Shown piece by piece: positions 37,365 to 46,150 of a DNA stretch of 64,000 nt. Under the pieces are notes generated by a model. The model was not told the DNA's origin, made no database searches, and saw only the letters and a list, made by a program, of their open reading frames with translations. The DNA is from Alphaproteobacteria bacterium 65-37 (GTDB lineage Bacteria > Pseudomonadota > Alphaproteobacteria > Reyranellales > Reyranellaceae): NCBI GenBank assembly GCA_001897995.1, contig MKRV01000256.1:1-64000 (forward strand), read 5' to 3'. The first letter of the stretch is position 1. Every line of letters begins with the position of its first letter. Made by a program: the position numbers and the translations under genes.

Positions 37365-38258
37365 ATGGCGATTCGGGACGACTTCGAGGTGGTCGCGGGC
37401 CAGGTGCGCACGGTGGTGCAGCGCTTTGCCCTGGGCCTGCTTGTGGTCGCGGCCTTCGTCATCATGCTGATCGGCAAGGCCGACACCGTCCTGGTCGAGC
37501 ATGCCCGTGTCGTGGCGCTCGACTTCGCGAGCCCGGTGCTCGAGGCGATCGCCCGGCCCGTTGCCTATGCCAACCGCGCCATCGCCGACCTCAAGGAGTT
37601 CGCCTCGCTGCGCGAGGAGAACGCCCGGCTGCGCGAGGAGAACAGCCGGCTGCTCGCCTGGCAGACCGCCGCCCGCCGCCTCGAGAACGAGAACGAGGGA
37701 CTGCGCGGGCTCGCCAATTTCCGCGAGGGACCGGAGGCCTCCTTCATCACCGCGCGCATCGTGGGTGACAGCGTGAGCGCCTATGTGCGCGGTGCATTGC
37801 TCAATGTCGGCCGCCAGGTCGGCGTGGCGCCGGGGCAGGCGGTCGTCACCGGCGAAGGTCTGGCCGGCCGCATCGCCGAAGTCGGCGACAACAGCGCGCG
37901 CGTCCTCTTCGTCACCGACGTGAATTCGCGCCTGCCGGTGCTGATCGAGCGCACGCGCGAGCGCGCCATCCTGGCGGGCGACAACTCGCCCCGTCTGCGG
38001 CTCACGCTCCTGCAGAGCGTCGCTGGCGTGCAGCGCGGCGACCGAATCGTGACCTCGGGCCATGGCGGCAGTTTCCCGGTCGGCATTCCGGTCGGCGAAG
38101 TGGTGGAGACCAGCGAGGGCGGCGTCCGCGTCCGGCCCTTCGCCGACTTCTCGCGACTGGAATTCGTGCGCGTCGTCGATTACGGCGTCACCGGCCTGGT
38201 GGGCGGTACGGGCAGCTCGCAGCCGGTGGCACCGATGCCCGGCCAGAAGGCGCGTTGA
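37365..38258 (+). CDS. mreC: Rod-shape-determining protein MreC
   Basis: A 297-residue protein with one N-terminal membrane span (ALGLLVVAAFVIMLIG), a coiled coil (LREENARLREENSRLLAWQ, about residues 80-110) and a periplasmic beta domain. It links MreB filaments to the PBP2-RodA synthase. It lies 79 bp after mreB. Confidence 0.94.
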   Translation: MAIRDDFEVVAGQVRTVVQRFALGLLVVAAFVIMLIGKADTVLVEHARVVALDFASPVLEAIARPVAYANRAIADLKEFASLREENARLREENSRLLAWQTAARRLENENEGLRGLANFREGPEASFITARIVGDSVSAYVRGALLNVGRQVGVAPGQAVVTGEGLAGRIAEVGDNSARVLFVTDVNSRLPVLIERTRERAILAGDNSPRLRLTLLQSVAGVQRGDRIVTSGHGGSFPVGIPVGEVVETSEGGVRVRPFADFSRLEFVRVVDYGVTGLVGGTGSSQPVAPMPGQKAR

Positions 38259-38259
38259 G

Positions 38260-38832
38260 ATGCGCGCGGATGGTGCTCTTGCCGCTCTCGACCGCTGGGG
38301 CAGGGCTGCTCTGCCGGGCTCGGTCCTGCTCTTCTTCGTGCTGCTGACCCTGGCGCCGCTGCGTGCGCCGTATCTTTCCGATACCTTGCCGCTTCTGCCG
38401 GCCCTGGTCGTCTTCCAGTTCAGCCTCGCCACGCCGGAGCGGCTGCCCGGGCCGCTGCTGCTGGCGATGGGAGTGCTGCTCGACCTGCTGCTAGGCGGGC
38501 CCGGGGCGCCGGTCGGCGTCAGTGCGCTGGGCTTCGTGCTGATTCGCGCCGCCGTGGTCGCCAACCGTCGCTACCTGGTCGGCGTGCCGTTCCTCTTCCA
38601 ATGGGTCGGCTTTTGCATCCTGATGTTCGGCTTCGTCGCGCTGGTCTGGGCTTTCACCACCCTGTGGACCTGGACCGCCATCGATCCGGTGCCGGCGCTG
38701 ATGCAGTATATCGTCACGGTCGTCATCTACCCCCTCCTGGCACCGCTGCTCGCGCGTGTGCGGGCGCGCGATCCGCTGAACGTGCCGGAACTGTCGCGCG
38801 GCACGGCGCGGCCGGGCGAGACGACGTCGTGA
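38260..38832 (+). CDS. mreD: Rod-shape-determining protein MreD
   Basis: A 190-residue membrane protein with about five spans, starting at the ATG at 38260 just after the mreC TGA. The LLAMGVLLDLLLGGPGAPVG segment matches MreD. It is small and weakly conserved; placement between mreC and mrdA secures the call. Confidence 0.9.
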   Translation: MRADGALAALDRWGRAALPGSVLLFFVLLTLAPLRAPYLSDTLPLLPALVVFQFSLATPERLPGPLLLAMGVLLDLLLGGPGAPVGVSALGFVLIRAAVVANRRYLVGVPFLFQWVGFCILMFGFVALVWAFTTLWTWTAIDPVPALMQYIVTVVIYPLLAPLLARVRARDPLNVPELSRGTARPGETTS

Positions 38833-38839
38833 GGGAGGC

Positions 38840-40750
38840 ATGACGAAGCATTTCCGCAAAGGCGACGGGGAGCGCAGCGGCCTCTTCACCCGCCGTGCCC
38901 TGCTGCTGGGCGGTGCCCAGGTCGGGCTGCTGGCTGCCCTGGCCGGCCGTCTCTACCAGCTGCAGGTCGTCGAGACCGAACGCTTCGCCACGTTGGCCGA
39001 CGAGAATCGCATCAATCTCCGGCTGCTGCCGCCATCGCGCGGCCTGATCTTCTCGCGCGGCGGCGAGCCGCTGGCCGTGAACCGCAACAATTTCCGCGCC
39101 ATGGCGACGTCCGACCGCGGCCGCGGCGCCGATCTCCTGGTCGAGCGGCTGGACCAGATCCTGGGCCTGGGCGAGGCCGACAAGACCCGCCTGCTGCGCG
39201 ACCTGCGCCGCAGCCGCAACTCGCAGCCCGTCGTGGTGCGCGAGAATCTCGGCTGGGAGGAGGTGGCGCGGCTGGAGTTCAACGCCCCCGACCTGCCCGG
39301 GGTGTTCATCGATCTCGGCCAGTCGCGCGACTATCCCGAAGGCGAGCTGATGAGCCACATCATCGGCTACACCGGTCGCGTCGCCGACGAGGACCTGGCC
39401 GGCCGCGACGATCCCGTGCTCAGCCTGCCGACCATGCGCTTCGGCAAGAAGGGCGTGGAGCGTTCTCTGGAGGACGATCTGCGCGGCCGCGCCGGCGCCG
39501 TCCAGGTCGAGGTCAACGCCGTCGGCCGCGTTGTCCGCGAGCTCGACCGCACCGAAGGCCAGCCCGGCGACAATGCCCTGCTGACCATCGATATCGACCT
39601 GCAGCGCTTCGTCGCCGAGAAAGTGAAGGAGCATCAGTCGGGCTCGGTCGTGGTGATGGACGTGATCACCGGCGATGTCCTCGCCATGGTCTCGACGCCG
39701 GGCTTCGATCCGTCGACCTTCGCGCGCGGCATCAGCCAGAGCGAATGGCGCGACCTTTTGGAGAATCCCGAGAGGCCGCTGCACAACAAGGCGATTGCCG
39801 GCGTCTATCCGCCCGGTTCGACCTACAAGATGGTGACGGCGCTGGCCGCGCTCGAGGCCAAGGTGATCGATCCCTGGACGCGGCTGCCCTGTCCCGGCTT
39901 CCTCGAACTCGGCAGCATCAAGTTCCATTGCTGGCTGAAGGGCGGCCACGGCTCGACCAACGTCACTGAGGCGATCGCCTGCTCCTGCGATTGCTTCTTC
40001 TACGAAGCTTCGCGGCGCGCCGGTGTCGATCGCATGGCCGACATGGCCAATCGGTTGGGCTTCGGCCGGGTGAGCGACCTCGGCCTGCCGGGCGAGTCGT
40101 CCGCCAACCAGCCGACGCGCGCCTGGAAGCAGGAGAAGGTCGGCAAGCCCTGGCAGCCGGGCGATTCCTTCAACCTCGGCATCGGCCAGGGGTTCATGAC
40201 GGCGACGCCGCTGCAGCTCGCCATCATGACGGCGCGCATCGCCAATGGCGGCTACGAGGTCCAGCCCAATCTGCTGCTGGCCAAGGCGACGCCGCGAGAG
40301 GAGCTGGCGCCGCCGGCGCCGCGCGACAAGCCGACCGCGCCGTCGCTGCGCCTCAATCCGCAGCACCTGCAGATCGTCCGCCAGGGCATGGTCGACGTGG
40401 TCAACAGCAGCCTCGGCACCGCCGGCGCCTTGCGGCGCGATGCGAGCGGCAAGCTGCTCGACTTCACCTTCGCCGGCAAGACGGGCACCGCCCAGGTGAA
40501 GCGCATCACCGAGCGCGAGCGTGAGCTCGGCATCACCCAGGCGCAGCTCCCCTGGCATCTGCGCCATCACGCCCTGTTCGTCTGCTTCGGTCCGGCCGAC
40601 AAGCCGCGCTATGCCTGCGCCGTCATCATCGAGCACGGCATGGCCGGCGGTACGACCGCGGGGCCGATCGGTCGCGACGTGCTGGCCGAGACCATCAAGC
40701 GCGATCCGTCGCGCCGCACCGATGGCTTCAAGAAGATGGCCTCGCGGTGA
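38840..40750 (+). CDS. mrdA: Penicillin-binding protein 2 (elongasome transpeptidase)
   Basis: A 636-residue class B PBP with an N-terminal membrane anchor and a dimerisation domain (RGLIFSRGGEPLAVN). The transpeptidase has the catalytic SxxK in PPGSTYKM (Ser near residue 333), the second motif SCDCFF in the SxN position, and KTGTAQ. It crosslinks lateral-wall peptidoglycan together with RodA. The end overlaps the rodA start by 4 bp. Confidence 0.96.
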   Translation: MTKHFRKGDGERSGLFTRRALLLGGAQVGLLAALAGRLYQLQVVETERFATLADENRINLRLLPPSRGLIFSRGGEPLAVNRNNFRAMATSDRGRGADLLVERLDQILGLGEADKTRLLRDLRRSRNSQPVVVRENLGWEEVARLEFNAPDLPGVFIDLGQSRDYPEGELMSHIIGYTGRVADEDLAGRDDPVLSLPTMRFGKKGVERSLEDDLRGRAGAVQVEVNAVGRVVRELDRTEGQPGDNALLTIDIDLQRFVAEKVKEHQSGSVVVMDVITGDVLAMVSTPGFDPSTFARGISQSEWRDLLENPERPLHNKAIAGVYPPGSTYKMVTALAALEAKVIDPWTRLPCPGFLELGSIKFHCWLKGGHGSTNVTEAIACSCDCFFYEASRRAGVDRMADMANRLGFGRVSDLGLPGESSANQPTRAWKQEKVGKPWQPGDSFNLGIGQGFMTATPLQLAIMTARIANGGYEVQPNLLLAKATPREELAPPAPRDKPTAPSLRLNPQHLQIVRQGMVDVVNSSLGTAGALRRDASGKLLDFTFAGKTGTAQVKRITERERELGITQAQLPWHLRHHALFVCFGPADKPRYACAVIIEHGMAGGTTAGPIGRDVLAETIKRDPSRRTDGFKKMASR

Positions 40751-41880
40751 GCCTGTCGCTCGACGCACCGGCGCCGATCGGCTTTGCCGAGAAGATCTGG
40801 CGCATCAACTGGGGCCTCGTCCTGGTGCTGACCGCCATCGCCGGCATTGGCGTGCTGGCGCTCTATTCCGCCGCCGGCGGCCGTTTCGAGCCCTGGGCGG
40901 CGCGCCATGCCGTGCGCTACGGCGCCGCCTTCGGGTTGATGCTGGTGGTGGCGCTGATCCATCCCAAGGTCTGGCTGGCGATGGCCTGGCCGATCTACAT
41001 CGTTTCCGTACTGCTGCTGGTCGCCGTCGACGTCATCGGCAAGATCGGCATGGGCGCCCAGCGCTGGTTGGTGATCGGTCCGCTGCAGATCCAGCCCTCG
41101 GAGATTGCCAAGGTCGCCGTGATCTTGGTGCTGGCACGCTACTATCACGGCCTGCGCAAGGAGCAGGCCTCACAGTTCCTCTACACCCTGCCGCCGCTCG
41201 CCATGATCCTGGTGGTGGTGGCGCTGGTCATGGTGCAGCCCGACCTCGGCACCGCCATGATGGTGCTGATGGGCGGCGGAGCGTTGCTCTTCGTGGCGGG
41301 CGTGCGGCTCTGGATGTTCCTAGCCGCTGCCGTCACGGCGGTGGCCTGCCTGCCGGTCGCCTGGTCGTTCATGCACGAGTACCAGCGCAAGCGCGTGCTC
41401 ACGTTCCTCGACCCCGATCGCGACCCGCTGGGCGCCGGCTACCACATCACCCAGTCCAAGATCGCCATCGGCTCGGGCGGCCTGTTCGGCAAGGGCTTCC
41501 TGAAGGGGACCCAGTCGTCGCTGAACTTCCTGCCCGAGAAGCAGACTGACTTCATCTTCACGACCTTCGTCGAGGAATGGGGCATGGTCGGTGCCTGCGC
41601 CCTGCTGGCGCTGTTCGCCCTGGTGGTGCTCTGGGGGTTCTCCATCGCCTTCCGCTGCCAGCATCATTTCGGCCGCCTGCTGGCGCTCGGCGTGACCTCG
41701 CTGATGTTCCTCTATGTGTTCATCAACACCGCCATGGTGATGGGGCTGCTGCCCGTGGTGGGCGTGCCCCTGCCGCTGGTCAGCAACGGCGGCACGGCGC
41801 TGGTGTCGGTGATGTTCGCCTGCGGCCTGCTGATCGGGGTCAACGTCTACCGCGATGCGCAATTGCCGCGCACGCGGTAG
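40747..41880 (+). CDS. rodA: Peptidoglycan glycosyltransferase RodA (SEDS family)
   Basis: A 377-residue protein with about ten membrane spans, starting at GTG inside the mrdA stop (GTGA). It has SEDS motifs GAQRWLVIGPLQIQPSEIAKV, QPDLGTAMM, the KQTDFIFTTFVEEWG loop and PLPLVSNGGTALVS. It polymerises lipid II for the elongasome. It ends the shape operon. Confidence 0.96.
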   Translation: MSLSLDAPAPIGFAEKIWRINWGLVLVLTAIAGIGVLALYSAAGGRFEPWAARHAVRYGAAFGLMLVVALIHPKVWLAMAWPIYIVSVLLLVAVDVIGKIGMGAQRWLVIGPLQIQPSEIAKVAVILVLARYYHGLRKEQASQFLYTLPPLAMILVVVALVMVQPDLGTAMMVLMGGGALLFVAGVRLWMFLAAAVTAVACLPVAWSFMHEYQRKRVLTFLDPDRDPLGAGYHITQSKIAIGSGGLFGKGFLKGTQSSLNFLPEKQTDFIFTTFVEEWGMVGACALLALFALVVLWGFSIAFRCQHHFGRLLALGVTSLMFLYVFINTAMVMGLLPVVGVPLPLVSNGGTALVSVMFACGLLIGVNVYRDAQLPRTR

Positions 41881-41986
41881 GCAGATTTCTTCCGGGCTGG
41901 ACACAAGGGACGTCGAGACGACTCGACAAGGGGAAAACACCTTGGTATAGCCCGCCCCTCGCCGGGCAATGCCTCCCGTCCACGGA

Positions 41987-42062
<76 letters not shown>

Positions 42063-42076
42063 TTCCCGGAAACACG

Positions 42077-42102
42077 AAAGCCCCGCAATTTGGGGCTTTT
42101 TT
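42077..42102 (+). terminator. Terminator after tRNA-Lys
   Basis: AAAGCCCC / GGGGCTTT 8-bp stem with a 7-nt loop, followed by a run of six T that starts at the end of the stem. Confidence 0.9.
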
Positions 42103-42148
42103 GCTTTTTCTAGTCAAACAAGACGCCCCAAGTGCTCGCCATTTTGAG

Positions 42149-42184
42149 GGAGTTTACACACGGGCTAGGACAGGAGTTTACACA
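42149..42184 (+). repeat. Pair of 12-bp direct repeats next to the tRNA
   Basis: GGAGTTTACACA occurs at 42149-42160 and 42173-42184, starts 24 bp apart, just inside the accessory region. They could be integrase arm-type sites or iterons, or remains of an inserted element. Confidence 0.6.
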
Positions 42185-42227
42185 TTTGCCATTCTGGGCT
42201 TCTTTCAGAGGAAGCTGAGGAGCGTCT

Positions 42228-42440
42228 ATGATGTCGAGAAGCGACGCATTGCATGAATTTGCTGTCGACGTAACCAATGAGGGTCAGATACTAACTTACA
42301 CCGTCATTGCGACATCCGAGATCCAAGCTAGGGACCTCCTTGTTCGTCATTTCGGGGCGAACACGAAGTGGGAGCGCATTCGGGCGCGACATGTCGAGAA
42401 GGCACCCAACGAAACCGAAGCACGAGTCGTAACGGTTTAA
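42228..42440 (+). CDS. Small hypothetical protein, first of a three-gene cluster
   Basis: A 70-residue soluble protein, starting ATG-ATG after a TGAGGAGC. It is mixed alpha/beta in character (LHEFAVDVTNEG, TYTVIATSEIQARDLLVRHF) and is not recognised. It lies 6 bp before the beta-flower-like gene, and the three genes at 42228-43444 look like one operon. Codon use has lower GC than the core. Confidence 0.5.
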   Translation: MMSRSDALHEFAVDVTNEGQILTYTVIATSEIQARDLLVRHFGANTKWERIRARHVEKAPNETEARVVTV

Positions 42441-42446
42441 GACGCG

Positions 42447-42776
42447 GTGACCCAACACCTGTTTAATTCCAGTGGGGTTTGGATCGCATTCCGCCGTGCT
42501 GCAACGGACAAGTATGTCTTTGCGCCTTCTGGCAAATGGATCGGCTGGCTGCCGTGGAGCGACAACACGGTTGTCAGTACATCCGGTCAATATCTGGGAA
42601 CGATTTTTCCGAATGGTCGCTTTTACGCGCTCGTTTATCCGCCTTATCGTGGCTACCCCGGCTATCCTGGCTATCCCGGCTATCCTGGCTACCCGGGGTA
42701 CCCGGGGTACCGAGGGCATTCGAAGCTACCTCCTGGAACTCAAGATATTCAAAGTCTCAGTGAGGATGGAGAATGA
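42447..42776 (+). CDS. 4-fold beta-flower-like protein with GYP repeats
   Basis: A 109-residue protein read from GTG. Residues 1-65 hold repeated short strands (LFNSSGVWIAF, VFAPSGKWIGWL, VVSTSGQYLGTIF, FPNGRFYALVY) each of the form xFxxxGxxIxxx, which is the pattern of the bacterial 4-fold beta-flower family. A tail of seven Gly-Tyr-Pro units follows. It has no signal peptide. The family has no settled role. Its stop overlaps the start of the HEPN-like gene as ATGA, implying coupled translation and a shared function. Confidence 0.6.
   Translation: MTQHLFNSSGVWIAFRRAATDKYVFAPSGKWIGWLPWSDNTVVSTSGQYLGTIFPNGRFYALVYPPYRGYPGYPGYPGYPGYPGYPGYRGHSKLPPGTQDIQSLSEDGE
42651..42713 (+). repeat. Seven 9-bp tandem repeats encoding Gly-Tyr-Pro
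   Basis: Units of the form GGCTAYCCN, from 42651, with the last two degenerating to GGGTACC. The copy number could vary between strains without frameshift. Confidence 0.85.
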
Positions 42777-43444
42777 CTTCTAAGTTCCACCATACGCCTT
42801 CGAAGCCCGGAAACACTGCGTGCGATAAAGCCTATACCATTCTAACCAATGCTCATGCCGTAGCTTCTTCGTTCTATCACTCATACACGCAACTTCGCGC
42901 GGGTAAGTCTAGAGGCACTACAACGGATGAAGAGCAAGATCTGCTTCGAGCGATGCTAGTCTTCGCAAGCGCCGGACTTGACTCGCTAGTCAAGCAGCTT
43001 GTCCGTGATGCGCTGCGGCCTGTTATCGAGCGGTCCGAAGGAGCAGACGCCCAGTTCCGACTATTCGTACAGACGAAGATCAAGCGCGGTGACGGCTTAT
43101 CTGATCGACTAATCGCGGATGTATTGGTCAGCCGAAAGCCCAGGGATAGTCTTTTGGATGTGCTTATCAACGATATTACTTCTGAAAGTTTGCAATCGGC
43201 CGAGCAGATTTTTCGTGTAGCGGCGGCGTTCGACATTGCAACGAGCGTCATTTGTCCAGACATCAAAGCATTTAAGGACGTTTTCAAGGTTCGCAATCAA
43301 ATCATCCATGAGATGGATGTTGCGTTTGATCAGTCAAACCGGACTCGACGCCCTCGGAAACACGCCGATATGGTATCCTTTACGAATACTCTTTTTGACG
43401 TATCTGCTCGTTTTTTATCTGCAGCTGACCAAAAGTTGGCATAG
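42773..43444 (+). CDS. HEPN-like helical protein
   Basis: A 223-residue all-helical protein. It contains RNQIIH (Arg174, His179) in a KVRNQIIHEMD context, matching the Rx4H motif of HEPN ribonucleases and of RiboL-PSP-HEPN-type proteins. An upstream helix AMLVFASAGLDSLVKQLVRDA (about residues 60-80) resembles the first HEPN core helix. HEPN proteins are often RNA-cleaving toxins or phage-defence effectors. Its start overlaps the end of the beta-flower-like gene by 4 bp, and the integrase gene converges on it. The HEPN assignment is a motif-level inference. Confidence 0.55.
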   Translation: MTSKFHHTPSKPGNTACDKAYTILTNAHAVASSFYHSYTQLRAGKSRGTTTDEEQDLLRAMLVFASAGLDSLVKQLVRDALRPVIERSEGADAQFRLFVQTKIKRGDGLSDRLIADVLVSRKPRDSLLDVLINDITSESLQSAEQIFRVAAAFDIATSVICPDIKAFKDVFKVRNQIIHEMDVAFDQSNRTRRPRKHADMVSFTNTLFDVSARFLSAADQKLA

Positions 43445-43461
43445 GTAAACACTCTTTACGA

Positions 43462-44604
43462 TTAAGGGTTCGTTACAGTCGTGGATCGATGTGATTTGGA
43501 TCGCCTTCGATCAGCGCGTTCCTGTCGCTTGATCGCTGTTGCCGCCATTCGCTCGTTGCGAGGGATGTAAGTTTCGAGAATTCGGGTGGTCTGCTCGATG
43601 GAATGCCCCGAGACAGCGCTGATCTCGACTGCCGTTGCCCCAGCTTCCGCCATTCGGACCATGCCTGTGCGTCTCAAGTCCCGGAACTGCAGGCCGTCGA
43701 GGCCGGCTGCCAGCGTCACATGTCGCCATTCATGGCGCAGGTAGTTCTCGTCCATCGGCCCGCCCGAGCGGGTGGTGAGAAAGGCCGATTGGCCATTCGG
43801 CATCTGCGCGATGTGAGCATCCAGCACGGCCTTTAGCCGCTCGTGACAGGGGACCCAAATGCGCTTGCCCGTCTTGGACTGAGACAGCGCAATTCGCTTC
43901 CCATCATAGTGTTCGCGCCCGAGCGTCAACACGTCGGTCTGGCGCTGCACCGTATAAACGGCGAGGCTGTAAGCCAGCCGTATGTGGGGCCGCGCCGGTC
44001 GATCTTCGGCCGCGTCGCAGGCTGCGAGGAACTTGATCTCGTCGTCGCTCTTCCAGACCTGATCTCTGGGCTTGTTTTGGCGCAGTTCTGGCTTTTCGGC
44101 TGGATTGTCCTTTCGCAGGCCGTAGTTGATGGCCTGGTAGAGCAGGCGACGCAGCACCACGATGCGATAGGCCGCCGTGCGCAAACCATGGTCACGGGTA
44201 AGCCGGTCCCGATACTCGAAGACGAATGCTCGTGACATCCGCTTGACTTCGAGGTCCCCGAATTCCTGGCGCATCTTCTCGATGTGCTTACGATAGTCAG
44301 TCTGCGACCGCGAAGCCAACTCGGTAAACGCCTGTGAGGCATAGTACCGAATGGCCAAGGCATCGAATGTCCCAGCGAGTGCGGGCCGTAGGCTGGAGCC
44401 TGGTAACGGCTTTTGCAGCTTCTGGGCATCGGCGTAGGCAACCCAGAACTCCGGATCGCTGAAGGGGGGAAGCTCGACGCGCGGATACCCCCGCCGTCGG
44501 AAGTAGTTGTACGTCCGACCGTTAGGCTTTTTGATAGTCTGTACGTGAGGCGGTGCTTTCACTGCGGCGTCGTTCCCGGGCCAGGAACGGATCGGTTGAT
44601 CCAT
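43462..44604 (-). CDS. int: Tyrosine-type site-specific recombinase (integrase)
   Basis: About 380 residues if started at MDQPIRSWPGND; the frame is open to 44718. The N-terminal arm- and core-binding region is followed by the catalytic domain: Arg in YTVQRQTDVLTL, Lys in SQSKTGKRIWVP, Arg in LQFRDLRRTGMVRMAEAG, His in SGHSIEQT and the nucleophile Tyr in RILETYIPR. The first residue of the usual HxxR motif is Arg here (RDLRR). It sits 1.4 kb from tRNA-Lys and is transcribed toward it. It overlaps the excisionase-like gene by 83 bp, so the two are coupled. Confidence 0.9.
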   Translation of the reverse strand: MDQPIRSWPGNDAAVKAPPHVQTIKKPNGRTYNYFRRRGYPRVELPPFSDPEFWVAYADAQKLQKPLPGSSLRPALAGTFDALAIRYYASQAFTELASRSQTDYRKHIEKMRQEFGDLEVKRMSRAFVFEYRDRLTRDHGLRTAAYRIVVLRRLLYQAINYGLRKDNPAEKPELRQNKPRDQVWKSDDEIKFLAACDAAEDRPARPHIRLAYSLAVYTVQRQTDVLTLGREHYDGKRIALSQSKTGKRIWVPCHERLKAVLDAHIAQMPNGQSAFLTTRSGGPMDENYLRHEWRHVTLAAGLDGLQFRDLRRTGMVRMAEAGATAVEISAVSGHSIEQTTRILETYIPRNERMAATAIKRQERADRRRSKSHRSTTVTNP

Positions 44605-44830
44605 CCTCGGCTGCTGCCGCATATCCACCTGCCACCAATCCGGCTTGCCTTGCAAACCATTGATTGAGGGCGTGGCTATCCCACGTGAACGTGTAGGGAA
44701 GGGGTGGAGGGAAACCATGGGAGTGGATCCAGCGCGGCAGAAGCTCCCGTGCGGAGCGCGGGCGCATGCGAAGAAATCGGGCTAACTCTTGGAGTGTCAC
44801 GGCCCGGTCCGTTTGAAAGTGACCAGACAC
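44522..44830 (-). CDS. Excisionase-like small helix-turn-helix protein
   Basis: A 102-residue protein with an N-terminal winged HTH of AlpA/excisionase character (VTLQELARFLRMRPRSARELL, then a FPPPLPYTFTWDSHALNQWF wing). This type sets integration direction and binds attachment sites. The gene lies 1 bp after the replication-initiator-like gene and runs into int, giving a compact rep-xis-int order. The C-terminal 30 residues are disordered in character. Confidence 0.65.
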   Translation of the reverse strand: MSGHFQTDRAVTLQELARFLRMRPRSARELLPRWIHSHGFPPPLPYTFTWDSHALNQWFARQAGLVAGGYAAAAEDGSTDPFLARERRRSESTASRTDYQKA

Positions 44831-44831
44831 T

Positions 44832-46025
44832 TCATGACCTCGGCGGCCTAGCCCCTCGGATAATGTTCAAAATCCGTGGCCTCCTCCGAGCGGAGGCGGC
44901 GGAAAAAGACTGCTGGCATTGGCTTAATTGCCACGCGGCTCGACGGAAACGGAGCGCAAATGTGCTGTGGCCACGCTTCTGGCTCGAAACCAAGACAGGT
45001 GGAGTCATCCGCTTGAGCCGGTCGATGAGTTGTCGGTCGAAGTTGTTTGCGATGCTTCCTTCGCAGACGAGAATGTCGAGAAGCTCTCTGAGCTTGTGAG
45101 TGCTTTTGACAGTGCTGGCAAAGCAGGACAACAGATCGAAGGGCGTTGCCTGGGAATTGCTGTTGATACCTAGGCGATGATCTTGAAGCAGCATATTGAA
45201 GTACCACGCACAGTATTCCGCGCAGTCTTGGAAGAATGCGTTGAAGGTTCGAGCACCTCTTAGACGACGGTCTATTTTCGCGCGTTGAAAGCCATCAAGA
45301 CCAAGCCGGCACTCCAAGCGAATTCGCGCCGAGGTCTTGCAATACGCCTTAAAGCGTTCGTCTGGCCTGCGAACGGCAGACACCATATGGCCCGCTCCAA
45401 TGAGCCGCGTGTACGGCGGAGTAAGTCCGTAGGCACGTTCTTCGACTTCGCCCAGATGGGTCGCAAAACTTGTTACGAGCGCGCGCACGTAGTGTCGAGG
45501 ATTGAGGCATCGCAGGTCGGCGCACACCTCTACCCGTGTGACGTTGGTGGTGCGAAGCACATCCTCCGGTAGGCTTTTGCCGAGTTCACGACAAAAGCCA
45601 GCGAACAAGCGCACAAGCGCATCCTGTATCGACGCTAGGCGGCCGTCGATGAGGCCCCAGATATGCCGATTGTCGGCGCGCGTCTGCCATCCCCGAAGCC
45701 AATTGCGGCTATTGGTCGGGACAGGGATTTCAGGGGGAAGGGAACCGGGATTGGGCGAGTGGAGCTGGCTCAGTATGTTGATTGTCACATAGCAGTTAAC
45801 TACCCCACCTTGCGGGATATATTGAAAGGCAACTGGGTAGCTATGTGCACCAACGGGTAAGCGATAGCTCCACTTGTTGAGCCCCGATGACCTGGCTCCC
45901 AATCTATAGAATGATCCTTGAATGTCCGCTGGTGAAAACCTGGGAACACAGTGAAAGTTAACCTGCACGCTATCGGGAAGCAGATAGGCAGCGGTTATGG
46001 CGCGATATGTATGTGCCAAAGGCAT
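44832..46025 (-). CDS. Possible rolling-circle replication initiator-like protein
   Basis: A 397-residue protein not securely recognised. TRVEVCADL (about residues 163-171) and FKAYCKTSARIRLECRL (about 225-241) resemble the two strand motifs of phage/plasmid initiators such as the Rep_trans (NicK-like) and gene II/X families, where an Asp-rich strand and a K-x-Y-x-K...R-x-E strand build the active site. The ending is Arg-rich. It is directly upstream of the excisionase-like gene. If right, the element could replicate as a circle after excision. The alternative is an unrelated element protein. Confidence 0.45.
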   Translation of the reverse strand: MPLAHTYRAITAAYLLPDSVQVNFHCVPRFSPADIQGSFYRLGARSSGLNKWSYRLPVGAHSYPVAFQYIPQGGVVNCYVTINILSQLHSPNPGSLPPEIPVPTNSRNWLRGWQTRADNRHIWGLIDGRLASIQDALVRLFAGFCRELGKSLPEDVLRTTNVTRVEVCADLRCLNPRHYVRALVTSFATHLGEVEERAYGLTPPYTRLIGAGHMVSAVRRPDERFKAYCKTSARIRLECRLGLDGFQRAKIDRRLRGARTFNAFFQDCAEYCAWYFNMLLQDHRLGINSNSQATPFDLLSCFASTVKSTHKLRELLDILVCEGSIANNFDRQLIDRLKRMTPPVLVSSQKRGHSTFALRFRRAAWQLSQCQQSFSAASARRRPRILNIIRGARPPRS

Positions 46026-46150
46026 TTCAAGTCCTCATACGCAGTATATTGCGACCGGGGTCACTTTCGGTGCGTAGAGACTGCCGTTTGGCGCAGAGCG
46101 ATGCGATGTAGACGCCCCGCAAATCTGCGCAGGCTCAATCCGCCAGTAAT

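Noticed and set aside
42651-42713. Short tandem units as a CRISPR array
   Set aside because: Units are contiguous 9-mers within a coding frame, with no spacers.
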